Assembly: GCF_001263415.1 (NCBI RefSeq)
Contig: NZ_LGTE01000028.1
Span: forward strand, 1-36,844
Source: Thermincola ferriacetica
Lineage (GTDB): Bacteria; Bacillota; Thermincolia; Thermincolales; Thermincolaceae
Direction of reading: 5' to 3'
Length of the DNA: 36,844 bases
This document shows, piece by piece, positions 17,357 to 24,717 of this stretch. The notes below the pieces were generated by a model, which ran no database searches, was not told the origin of the DNA, and saw only the letters and a program-made list of their open reading frames with translations. The position numbers were made by a program, and so were the translations under genes. Positions within the stretch are counted from its first letter, which is position 1; each line of letters opens with the position of its first letter.

Positions 17357-18619
17357 TTATCTCCTTTCTTGTCCAAAAATATTGTACCGACCAAAATTCC
17401 GGAATTTTTCCTGTACCAGACTAAGTCGTTTGCGAGCCATCCAGGTATCGGTCTGCCAGTTTACTGATTTGGCTTCATTTACAATTTCCTTGTAAACTTC
17501 CGCTGTCTGGCCTGCAATGGCATCCCAGCTATATTTTTTAATCACCTTTTCATAACCTGCCTTTTTCAGCCGTTGAGCCAATCCAGGATCGTTGAATACA
17601 GCCAGGATGTTATCAGCCAGGGACTGAGCAGAACCAGGATAACATTTCAGCCCATCCACGCCGTGTTCAACTATTTCCCTTAAACCGCCTGTGTCGCCCA
17701 CCACTACCGGAGTTTTCGCGGCCATAGCTTCCAGGGCGACTATCCCAAAAGGTTCATAAAGGCTGGGAAAAGCGGCTACCGTTGCCTGCTGATAAAGCCG
17801 GTTTCGCTGCATGTCATTGACATAACCGGCAAATTCTACTTTCCCGTTGAGGCCCAAACCATGGGCTATGGCCCTCAGGTAATCTTCATACGGCCCTTTG
17901 CCGGCAATTACAATGCGCGTATCCGGATATTGCGAAAGTATCCTGGGCGCTGCTTCCAACAAAACCTGGACGCCTTTTTCCCTAACTAATCTGCCGATGA
18001 AGAATATCATCTTGCCCCGTTCTTCCCGGATACTGGCAGGTGCCTGAAAATCTTCCGGTTCAACCCCATTGGGAATTATTCTAATTTTGTCTCCGGGCAA
18101 CTGGAAGAAGTTTTTTAGTTCTTGCTCCATGTACGAACTGCAGCAAATGACTCGCCACGCTTCATAAGTTAACCACCATTCTACATCGCTGATGTACCGC
18201 TGGTTGTCATTATGCAAACCGTGGTTGCGCCCGTATTCGGTGGCATGAATTGTGGCCACTAAAGGAATCCTATAAGCATGTTTGACAGCCCGACCAGCAT
18301 ATGCCACCAGCCAGTCGTGGGCATGCACAATATCGACACCGTCGATAGAATTAAGAAGAGTTACTGCATACTCCAGCATACTGAGGTTCAGGTGCAAAAT
18401 CCAGGTACGGAAATCAGGCGCTGAAACAGCATAGGAATGCACCCGGTGAACCTGAACGCCGTCAATGTTTTCCACTGGTTCAGTATCAGGGCCTCCACAT
18501 GTCACCACATATACCTGATGACCCCATTTGGCCAAAGCTTTTGACAAATAGTAAACATGCTGAGCTAAACCACCCACACTTTTGGGCGGGTACTCCCAAC
18601 TGAATATAAGTATGCGCAA
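17357..18619 (-). CDS. GT4 glycosyltransferase, glycogen/starch synthase-like
   Basis: A 420-residue GT-B glycosyltransferase. The N-terminal domain opens with ILIFSWEYPPKSVGGLAQHV, the glycogen-synthase-type KTGGL-like loop, and has HAHDW near residue 100. The C-terminal domain has GRLVREKGVQVLLEA near 210 and the EX7E motif in EPFGIVALEAMAAKTPVV near 300. It probably extends alpha-1,4-glucan from a nucleotide-glucose. Start: TTG at 18619, 9 nt after AGGAGG; family members begin at this point. It shares an operon with the nucleotidyltransferase and has a good promoter at 18658-18686. Confidence 0.88.
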   Translation of the reverse strand: MRILIFSWEYPPKSVGGLAQHVYYLSKALAKWGHQVYVVTCGGPDTEPVENIDGVQVHRVHSYAVSAPDFRTWILHLNLSMLEYAVTLLNSIDGVDIVHAHDWLVAYAGRAVKHAYRIPLVATIHATEYGRNHGLHNDNQRYISDVEWWLTYEAWRVICCSSYMEQELKNFFQLPGDKIRIIPNGVEPEDFQAPASIREERGKMIFFIGRLVREKGVQVLLEAAPRILSQYPDTRIVIAGKGPYEDYLRAIAHGLGLNGKVEFAGYVNDMQRNRLYQQATVAAFPSLYEPFGIVALEAMAAKTPVVVGDTGGLREIVEHGVDGLKCYPGSAQSLADNILAVFNDPGLAQRLKKAGYEKVIKKYSWDAIAGQTAEVYKEIVNEAKSVNWQTDTWMARKRLSLVQEKFRNFGRYNIFGQERR

Positions 18620-18657
18620 ACCTTTTGACCTCCTTTGATTATAAATTTTTACAAAGC

Positions 18658-18686
18658 TTTATATGTTGTATTCTTCCTACGGGCAA
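18658..18686 (-). promoter_or_regulatory. Sigma-A promoter of the GT4/nucleotidyltransferase operon
   Basis: On the minus strand TTGCCC (18681-18686) and TATAAA (18658-18663) are separated by 17 nt. It lies between the terminator of the upstream CBM gene and the TTG start at 18619, about 30 nt from the likely transcription start. Confidence 0.5.
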
Positions 18687-18735
18687 AAAGCATTATACAT
18701 AAAGGAAACGAAGGCTTACGCCGTTTTTCCGCCCA

Positions 18736-18760
18736 TAAAAAAACCCCCACAAAGGGGGGA
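18736..18760 (-). terminator. Intrinsic terminator after the CBM gene
   Basis: On the minus strand CCCCC, the loop TTTGT and GGGGG are followed by TTTTTTTAT. It lies about 60 nt downstream of the stop of the CBM gene and upstream of the GT4 promoter, separating the two units. Confidence 0.85.
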
Positions 18761-18817
18761 TTACTGGTCAACTTGCCAAAGAGCTTTCTCTGTACAAAGA
18801 GGGCAACCGGCAGCAAA

Positions 18818-19183
18818 TTAATAGGTTTTTCCATGGTGAATTTCAAAACTCCAGTTCAGGCCGTTATTGTTATCCCAGTTATTAGCACTGTCCTTAAAAC
18901 AGAAGTTTAATCTGGTGGGGTCTGTCACCTGGAACGTATACTCCCAACCACGGCCGGTTTTAAACATCTTCAGGTCTTTCACATCATGCCAGTTGTTATG
19001 GGGACCAAAACCGTAATGCAGCCAAATTCCGTCAGCTCCTGATTTGGCAAGTAACCCATTATAGATTACATTGATGTGTTCTCCCTGGGTGATGGGAGTA
19101 GGATAGACGGTAACACCCGCACTTTCGTCAGCACTATAATTATTTTTCATATCGATAGTGGGATGGCTTTCTCTAATATCCAT
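18818..19183 (-). CDS. Small CBM25/CBM53-type starch-binding protein
   Basis: A 121-residue protein made of a single carbohydrate-binding module with no catalytic domain and no signal peptide. The signatures are YNGLLAKSGADGIWLHYGFG near residues 42-61, GWEYTFQV near 80, and NFCFKDSANNWDNNNGLNW near 93-111, all typical of CBM25/CBM53 starch-binding modules of clostridia. It probably binds alpha-glucan in the cytoplasm, fitting the adjacent glycogen genes. AGGAGGAG is 6 nt before the ATG. Transcription ends at a strong terminator before the GT4 operon. The function as a glycogen-granule protein is inferred. Confidence 0.88.
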   Translation of the reverse strand: MDIRESHPTIDMKNNYSADESAGVTVYPTPITQGEHINVIYNGLLAKSGADGIWLHYGFGPHNNWHDVKDLKMFKTGRGWEYTFQVTDPTRLNFCFKDSANNWDNNNGLNWSFEIHHGKTY

Positions 19184-19278
19184 TAATTACTCCTCCTGTA
19201 CAAGATATTGGACTGCATTTATATTATTTATCCCGGCCATAGATTTAATTATGGTAATTAATGTGGTAATAACAAAAA

Positions 19279-20103
19279 CTAATAAGCAGAACGCCCTCTT
19301 AACTGGATGCGGTTAATAGCATCCTGAGCATCCTTTCTTATTTTATTAATCAGTGCCGTAGAAGCCAGATTATCTCTGTTCTCTTCCCATGTGAGGGCAT
19401 TATTGGCCCAGTCCACTATCTTTTTATACAAGGACAATGCTTTGGCTTTGTCCACTGTTTCCAATACCACAGCCGTATGATAGGTTTGGGAAAGGTTGTC
19501 CGGTCCTGCCTGCATAAGGGCCTGAAAAACCGGCAACGCTTCTTTCGCTTTTCCGGCCCTATAAAGCCCCCAACCATAAGTATCCATAACTTCCTTTGTT
19601 TTTTGGGGCAAAGCATTATATATTTCAGCGGCTAATTTATTACCTTCGTTGAAATTACCCGTGTCTATTAAAACCGCTGCCAAAAGATTCTTTTTTCCCG
19701 TATTAGTGGGGTCTGTTGCCAATAACAACCGGGCTGTTTCAACATACTTTTTCTTTTCACGGTCAGTTAAGCCTTCCAGTTGGTTCTTGTAACCATAGGC
19801 TACAGCCAGTGTGTCCAGAAACTTTTCGGACTGCCGGCCCTGTTCAAAAGCTGATTCGCCTATTGATATAGCTTTATCAAAAAACCCCGCCCGGGTTTCA
19901 TTAACCATCTGCACAACAACCCGGTCAATATCAACCTTTTCCTGATCGCCTTTTGCCGGTTTCTCACTAAGCCGTTTGACCTCGTCTTTCTGTACCGACA
20001 ACTGTGATTTGGCAGCAAATGGGTTCATACTTTTGCCGGAACAACCTGCTAGCAAAAGCGCTCCCACCAAAAAAGTCGCGCAAAAGAGGATACCCTTTTT
20101 CAT
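19279..20103 (-). CDS. TPR-like lipoprotein under c-di-GMP riboswitch control
   Basis: A 274-residue lipoprotein with signal peptide MKKGILFCATFLVGALLLAG and lipobox LAGC, so Cys21 is lipidated and the protein is anchored outside the membrane. The mature part is helical with tetratricopeptide-like repeats: SIGESAFEQGR, LLAAVLIDTGNFNEGNKLA, YGWGLYRAGKAKEALPVF, TYHTAVVLETVDKAKAL. TPR lipoproteins usually scaffold protein complexes. AAGGAGGG lies before the ATG. Upstream on the same strand are a c-di-GMP-I aptamer and a terminator hairpin, so its level should respond to c-di-GMP. The role (motility, surface or biofilm) is inferred from that regulation only. Confidence 0.87.
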   Translation of the reverse strand: MKKGILFCATFLVGALLLAGCSGKSMNPFAAKSQLSVQKDEVKRLSEKPAKGDQEKVDIDRVVVQMVNETRAGFFDKAISIGESAFEQGRQSEKFLDTLAVAYGYKNQLEGLTDREKKKYVETARLLLATDPTNTGKKNLLAAVLIDTGNFNEGNKLAAEIYNALPQKTKEVMDTYGWGLYRAGKAKEALPVFQALMQAGPDNLSQTYHTAVVLETVDKAKALSLYKKIVDWANNALTWEENRDNLASTALINKIRKDAQDAINRIQLRGRSAY

Positions 20104-20130
20104 GGAGCAAACCCTCCTTGATAAAATATG

Positions 20131-20167
20131 TAAATAAAAAACCCTATTATCTTGTAGACAATAGGGT
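20131..20167 (-). terminator. Riboswitch-associated intrinsic terminator
   Basis: On the minus strand ACCCTATT, an 11-nt loop and AATAGGGT are followed by TTTTTATTTA. It stands between the c-di-GMP aptamer and the lipoprotein gene, so it is the likely expression platform rather than the end of a gene. Confidence 0.8.
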
Positions 20168-20176
20168 AACTACACA

Positions 20177-20275
20177 TTTTTCGGCAGCCTGGCAATCATA
20201 GAATAATGACCACTGAACACCATTCCGTAGACCCATGGCTTTGTGTCCTTATCTTTCGATAAGTTTACCCTTTTC
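20177..20275 (-). ncRNA. c-di-GMP-I (GEMM) riboswitch aptamer
   Basis: On the minus strand the order is GGGTAAAC, a hairpin TTATC-GAAA-GATAA, GGACACAAAGCC, GGGTCTACGG, a variable hairpin, and then TTGCCAGGCTGCCGAA. These are the conserved blocks of GEMM-I RNAs, including the GAAA tetraloop. The GGG before TAAAC is the c-di-GMP form rather than the cGAMP variant, which differs there; I hold that point less firmly. A terminator follows directly, then the lipoprotein gene. It should switch transcription by attenuation when c-di-GMP is bound. Confidence 0.92.
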
Positions 20276-20414
20276 ACCAAGAAATTTTTAATTTTTAATG
20301 CTTAATTCTTGATTTATCATGTTCTACCGACAAGTAGATTTTTCCTGCACATCCGTTGCATTTTGGCAAAAATAGTACCCTGGCATTAGGACTATAGCAC
20401 TAGTAATTTTTTCC

Positions 20415-20443
20415 TTGAAAAATGTCGATTTTTATGTTACATT
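20415..20443 (+). promoter_or_regulatory. Sigma-A promoter of the purine transport operon
   Basis: TTGAAA (20415-20420) and TACATT (20438-20443) are separated by 17 nt. The predicted start is about 20 nt before the purine aptamer, which is the right geometry for a leader RNA. Confidence 0.55.
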
Positions 20444-20465
20444 ATTTTTGAAATTAAACATGAAT

Positions 20466-20543
20466 AAATACTCGTATATCTTTGAGAATATGGCTCAAAA
20501 GTTTCTACCGGGCGACCGTAAATTGCCCGACTACGAGTGAAAC
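20466..20543 (+). ncRNA. Purine riboswitch (guanine class)
   Basis: P1 pairs ACTCGTA (20470-20476) with TACGAGT (20532-20538). P2 uses TTTGAG/CTCAAA and P3 uses CGGGC/GCCCG. The junction strings TATGGC, GTTTCTACC and CCGTAAAT match the family. The specificity base in GACTACG is C, which selects guanine, hypoxanthine or xanthine rather than adenine. It sits before the BMP lipoprotein and xpt operon, the expected target. The 3' side of P1 (GAGTGAAAC) is complementary to GTTTTCACTC inside the terminator, giving a clear antiterminator. Confidence 0.95.
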
Positions 20544-20600
20544 AATCCACCATTATATATTGGTTCAGTTCTTTTAGAACTGGCATCTAGGGCAATCCGG

Positions 20601-20655
20601 CTCAGATGAGGGTTTTCACTCCGGAAGCGAAAACTACCATCTGAGTTTTTATTTT
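20601..20655 (+). terminator. Purine-riboswitch terminator
   Basis: CTCAGATG (20601-20608) pairs with CATCTGAG (20638-20645), with an inner stem GTTTTCAC/GCGAAAAC, followed by TTTTTATTTT. The inner strand GTTTTCACTC can instead pair with the P1 strand GAGTGAAAC of the aptamer. Ligand binding would lock P1 and leave the terminator free to form. Confidence 0.88.
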
Positions 20656-20773
20656 GCTTGGGTCGCCGTTTATGAATTAGTTTACTGGTGTAAGGGTACC
20701 GCGCAATTTTATACCCTTTTGTTTCACTGTGTCAGTAGACAAGCTTTGGTCATATTTTTTTATTTGTTTTAAC

Positions 20774-20855
20774 AATTCAACTTTCGCCGCCTTCCGCTAA
20801 GTTATAACTTATTGTTTCGCCAATACAGTACTAATAGAACTGCGAAAGTTGAATT
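20774..20855 (+). promoter_or_regulatory. Long inverted repeat in the 5' leader of the BMP gene
   Basis: AATTCAACTTTCGC (20774-20787) and its exact reverse complement (20842-20855) enclose 54 nt, which contain the 12-nt palindrome AAGTTATAACTT. The structure ends just before the AGGGGGAG ribosome binding site and cannot end transcription, as no T run follows. It may stabilise the mRNA, control translation, or be a protein binding site. Confidence 0.6.
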
Positions 20856-20882
20856 TAAAATAACAAAAAAAGGGGGAGAACT

Positions 20883-21992
20883 ATGAAAAAGATTCTGGCG
20901 CTCTTTACCCTGCTGCTATTTGCTGTTGTAACAGTAACAGGTTGCGGCGGCGGTAAGGCAGAAAAAGCCGCCACAGAAAAGGCGGCGACAGAACCTACAA
21001 AAGTTGGCTTTATCTACATAGGCCCTGTAGGTGACGCGGGTTGGACCTATGCCCATGACCAGGGGCGTAAATACCTGGAGGAAAAGGTTCCCAACATCAA
21101 AACCATTTACATGGAGTCAGTACCTGAAAATGCCGATGCTGAACGCGCTCTGGAAAACCTTGTTCAGCAAGGCTGCAAGATCATCTTTGCAACCAGTTTT
21201 GGTTACATGGATGCTGTTCAGAAGGTAGCCGCGAAATACCCCGATGTGGTTTTCCTGCATTGCTCCGGCTATAAAACAGCTAAAAACGTCGGTACATACT
21301 TCGGGAGAATTTACCAGGCTCGTTACCTGTCCGGTATCGCAGCAGGTAAAACCACTAAAACCAACACTATCGGCTATGTTGCCGCTTTCCCCATTCCTGA
21401 GGTTGTACGGGGCATTAACGCCTTTACCCTCGGTGTACGTTCAGTAAATCCTAAGGCAAAGGTAAAAGTAGTTTGGACCAATACCTGGTATGACCCTGCC
21501 AAGGAAAAAGAAGCCGCCAAGAGCCTCCTGGAACAGGGCGCTGACGTAATAGCCCAGCATCAGGATACACCCGGTCCTATGCAGGCGGCCGAAGAAGCAG
21601 GCAAATTTGGCATCAGTTACAACTCCGATATGAGGAAGTTTGCTCCCAAAGCAGTTTTGACCGGCCCAGTTTGGAACTGGGGACCTTATTATGAAAAAAC
21701 TGTCAAGGCCATTCTTGACGGCACCTGGAAATCCGAACAATATTGGGGGCCCATGGCTGACGGCGTCGTAGACCTGGCTCCTTACGGCGACATGGTTTCA
21801 GAAGACATTAAGACCGCCATTGAATCGAAAAAACAAGAAATTCTCAGCGGTAAGTGGGATGTATTCTTCGGGCCTATCAAAGACAACACAGGTAAAGAAC
21901 GTGTTCCTGCCGGGCAAGATCTAAGTGACAAAGACAAGCTTAGTATGGACTGGTTTGTCGAAGGCGTAGAAGGAACTGTTCCCAAACAGTAA
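20883..21992 (+). CDS. BMP family ABC transporter substrate-binding lipoprotein (purine nucleoside type)
   Basis: A 369-residue lipoprotein with a signal peptide of about 20 residues and lipobox VTGC. The mature domain has KVGFIYIGPVGDAGWTYAHD at about 40-60, the N-terminal strand of the Bmp/Med/PnrA family that binds nucleosides such as guanosine and inosine, and TPGPMQAAEEAGK near 236. It captures purine nucleosides outside the membrane for the transporter encoded next. AGGGGGAG precedes the ATG. It is the first gene of the operon under the purine riboswitch, and a hairpin after its stop may give it a higher dose than the rest. Confidence 0.9.
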   Translation: MKKILALFTLLLFAVVTVTGCGGGKAEKAATEKAATEPTKVGFIYIGPVGDAGWTYAHDQGRKYLEEKVPNIKTIYMESVPENADAERALENLVQQGCKIIFATSFGYMDAVQKVAAKYPDVVFLHCSGYKTAKNVGTYFGRIYQARYLSGIAAGKTTKTNTIGYVAAFPIPEVVRGINAFTLGVRSVNPKAKVKVVWTNTWYDPAKEKEAAKSLLEQGADVIAQHQDTPGPMQAAEEAGKFGISYNSDMRKFAPKAVLTGPVWNWGPYYEKTVKAILDGTWKSEQYWGPMADGVVDLAPYGDMVSEDIKTAIESKKQEILSGKWDVFFGPIKDNTGKERVPAGQDLSDKDKLSMDWFVEGVEGTVPKQ

Positions 21993-22039
21993 AGGGGCCC
22001 ATTCTTAATAATGCCCATTTTCAAATAACTGTGCTATCC

Positions 22040-22065
22040 GGCTGCTGGCCTTCGGGTCAGCAGCC
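22040..22065 (+). other. UUCG-capped hairpin between BMP gene and ATPase gene
   Basis: GGCTGCTGGCC, loop TTCG, GGTCAGCAGCC form an 11-bp stem with one G-U pair. It is followed by AACTTTTG, which is too weak for a full terminator. Such hairpins commonly protect the upstream binding-protein mRNA from decay, or partly stop transcription, so the binding protein is made in excess over the membrane parts. Confidence 0.7.
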
Positions 22066-22099
22066 AACTTTTGATAAAGCTTTTCAGGAGGAGTGCTTA

Positions 22100-23620
22100 A
22101 TGAAAGCGCCACTTGTAAAAATGCAAGCCATAACTAAAAAATTTCCAGGGGTTATTGCCAACCAGGATGTAAATTTTGAACTTCTCCCTGGAGAAATCCA
22201 TGCCCTGCTGGGAGAAAACGGCGCAGGCAAAAGTACGCTGATGAGTATATTAACAGGCCTCTATATGCCCGACGAAGGAGAAATATATATCAGGGGTCGG
22301 AAAACCCGTTTTTCCTCCCCGCGCGATGCCATTGACGCAGGTATAGGCATGGTTCATCAGCACTTCCGCCTGGTGCAGTCCTTCAGCGTTGCAGAAAACA
22401 TTATAATGGGCTCAAAAGAAGAAGGTTTCATTATCAATATGAAAAAAGTTCAGGATAAACTGGCCCGATTCTCGGAGGAATATGGCTTGAAAATTGACCC
22501 CAGAGCGAAGATTTGGCAGTTATCCGTGGGAGAGCAGCAAAGAGTTGAAATTATAAAAATGCTTTACCGGGGAGCCGAAATACTGATATTGGATGAACCG
22601 ACGGCTGTATTGACACCTCAGGAATCAAGGGAACTCTTTGCTACTTTGCGACGGATGGCTGACCAAGGAAAAGGAGTTATCGTAATCACCCATAAACTGC
22701 AGGAAGTCCTGGATAATGCCGACCGGGTGACTGTCCTGCGCGACGGAAAATCTGTGGGGACTTATATCGGAAAAGAAATTGACAACAAACATCTGACCAT
22801 GGCTATGGTCGGCAGGGATATAAATTTAAATGACAACCTGCCTTTTACAGACAAGGGAGATATTATTCTGGAACTTAAGAATGTATCAGCCCTTGGAGAC
22901 CGGGGCCAACGGGCGCTAAAAAACCTCTCCCTCCAGGTTAGGCAGGGTGAAATACTGGGTATAGCTGGAGTTGCCGGCAATGGCCAAAAAGAAATGGCGG
23001 AAGTAATTGCCGGCCTTCGGGAAGTCGCCGCAGGGGAACTGCTGATACGGGGACAGCATTTCAACGGCAAAAACGCCCGGCACATGATAGATGCAAAGGT
23101 AAGCCTTATTCCGGAAGATCGCCTGGGAACCGGGTTGGTTGGGAGTCTTAATGCCCTTGATAACAGTATTTTAAAGAATTACCGGTCTGAATCCATTGGC
23201 CGGGGCTGGTTTATCAACTGGAAAAGAGTGCGTGCCTTTGCCCACGAACTGGTAGAACGTTTCGATATTAAGCTGGCGGGACTCGATGCACCGGTCAAGC
23301 TTTTATCCGGAGGAAATCTGCAAAAATTACTGCTGGCGCGGGAAATCTCAGGTAATCCGGACGTAATAGTGGCTGTCTATCCTGTCCGCGGCCTGGATAT
23401 AGGGGCTGTTGAAACAGTACGCAGAATACTTCTGGAACAAAGGTCAGCCGGTAAAGGCATTATTCTGATATCTGAAGAGCTTGAAGAACTCTTCACTTTA
23501 TCGGACAGGGTTGCAGTTTTGCACGAAGGGGAAATTATGGGTATCCTCTCCAGAGAGCAGTTTGACATAGAAAAAGTTGGCCTGATGATGGCCGGCCAAA
23601 CAAAAGAGGTGAGTATATGA
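22100..23620 (+). CDS. Nucleoside ABC transporter ATP-binding protein (two NBDs)
   Basis: A 506-residue protein with two tandem ABC domains. The first has Walker A GENGAGKST near 37-45, signature LSVGEQQR near 140 and Walker B ILILDEPTAVL near 165. The second has a weakened Walker A (GVAGNGQKEM) and signature LSGGNLQK near 415, and its Walker B reads IVAVYPVRGLDIG with no catalytic Glu, as is usual in this family. It drives uptake of purine nucleosides with the two permeases downstream. Start: AGGAGG lies 7 nt before the ATG at 22100; a longer frame upstream covers the UUCG hairpin and is rejected. The stop overlaps the start of the next gene. Confidence 0.9.
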   Translation: MKAPLVKMQAITKKFPGVIANQDVNFELLPGEIHALLGENGAGKSTLMSILTGLYMPDEGEIYIRGRKTRFSSPRDAIDAGIGMVHQHFRLVQSFSVAENIIMGSKEEGFIINMKKVQDKLARFSEEYGLKIDPRAKIWQLSVGEQQRVEIIKMLYRGAEILILDEPTAVLTPQESRELFATLRRMADQGKGVIVITHKLQEVLDNADRVTVLRDGKSVGTYIGKEIDNKHLTMAMVGRDINLNDNLPFTDKGDIILELKNVSALGDRGQRALKNLSLQVRQGEILGIAGVAGNGQKEMAEVIAGLREVAAGELLIRGQHFNGKNARHMIDAKVSLIPEDRLGTGLVGSLNALDNSILKNYRSESIGRGWFINWKRVRAFAHELVERFDIKLAGLDAPVKLLSGGNLQKLLLAREISGNPDVIVAVYPVRGLDIGAVETVRRILLEQRSAGKGIILISEELEELFTLSDRVAVLHEGEIMGILSREQFDIEKVGLMMAGQTKEVSI

Positions 23621-24717
23621 GCGGGCTGCCGATAGGTAACCACCGAGTGTTGGTTTTCGAAAAAAGGGATGATACATCTAAAACAGCCATGGTTTTAAAC
23701 CCTATCCTTTCGGTAATCCTAGCCCTCCTCGTGGGCGCGGTATTTCTTGCTGTATCGGGACATAATCCCCTTGAAATTTATTCAGCCATGATAACAGGCG
23801 CCTTTGGTTCCTCCTACAGTCTGTCGGAAACAGTTGTAAAGGCTACGCCCTTGCTCTTGTGCGGTCTGGCCGTTTCCATAGCTTTCAGGATGCAGTTGTG
23901 GAACATTGGCGCTGAAGGCCAGTTTTATATGGGCGCTGTCGCCGCTTCCTGGTTTGCCCTCTTCCACAGTACAGGCTCCAGGTTTCTTGATCTTTCCCTC
24001 ATGTTGCTGGTAGCATTTCTGGCCGGCGGTTTGTGGGGCCTGCTCCCTGCCGTGCCAAGGGCTCTGTGGAAAGTAAATGAAACTATTACAACCCTAATGT
24101 TGAACTATGTAGCTATTCTCTTTTCAAATTACCTTGTTTATGGCCCATGGAAGGACCCGAAGGGCATGAACTTTCCCCTGACGGCAATATTCCCTTCCAG
24201 TACTCTTCTACCCGTCCTTGGAAACACAAGAATTCACCTGGGCCTTATCTTTGGCCTGGTCTTGGCGATCATCCTTTACATCGTCCTCTGGCATACCAAG
24301 TGGGGCTATGAAATAAGAGTCATCGGCGAAAGTCCGGTAGCAGCCCGTTATGCAGGCATGAATATAGCAAAAAACATCCTGCTGGTTATGGCCTTAAGCG
24401 GTGGATTAGCCGGGATAGCCGGTATGACCGAAGTCTCCGGGATCACTCAACGGCTGCAGCCAAACTTATCCCCTGGATACGGATACTCGGCTATTATAGT
24501 CGCCTGGTTAGCAAGGCTTAATCCCTTCGCCATTATTCTGGTTTCTTTCCTGTTTGGCGGGCTGATGGTTGGCGGCTATAACATGCAGACCTTAGGTCTG
24601 CCGGCATCTGTAGTATCTATGCTGCAGGGCGCTATCCTCTTCTTTATCCTGGGAAGCGAGATTTTTACCAGGTACTCGCTAAAACTCAAGGCCACCCAAA
24701 AGAAAGGAGTTGTCTAA
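23617..24717 (+). CDS. Nucleoside ABC transporter permease 1
   Basis: A 366-residue polytopic permease of the branched-chain amino acid/ribose type (BPD_transp_2). The NIGAEGQFYMGA motif near residue 92 and GWEIRVIGESPVAARYAGM-like region near 225-245 are characteristic of nucleoside permeases of the NupP type. It has about ten membrane segments. It starts inside the end of the ATPase gene (ATGA overlap), so translation is coupled. It forms the membrane channel together with the second permease. Confidence 0.9.
   Translation: MSGLPIGNHRVLVFEKRDDTSKTAMVLNPILSVILALLVGAVFLAVSGHNPLEIYSAMITGAFGSSYSLSETVVKATPLLLCGLAVSIAFRMQLWNIGAEGQFYMGAVAASWFALFHSTGSRFLDLSLMLLVAFLAGGLWGLLPAVPRALWKVNETITTLMLNYVAILFSNYLVYGPWKDPKGMNFPLTAIFPSSTLLPVLGNTRIHLGLIFGLVLAIILYIVLWHTKWGYEIRVIGESPVAARYAGMNIAKNILLVMALSGGLAGIAGMTEVSGITQRLQPNLSPGYGYSAIIVAWLARLNPFAIILVSFLFGGLMVGGYNMQTLGLPASVVSMLQGAILFFILGSEIFTRYSLKLKATQKKGVV

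Larger units (their letters stand above)
20281..20882. other. Regulatory intergenic region between two riboswitch-controlled units
   Basis: About 600 nt without a gene. The minus-strand c-di-GMP riboswitch ends its 5' side here. On the plus strand it contains a promoter, the purine aptamer, its terminator, and a long inverted repeat just before the BMP gene, listed separately. Between about 20656 and 20773 I see nothing recognisable. Confidence 0.6.
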
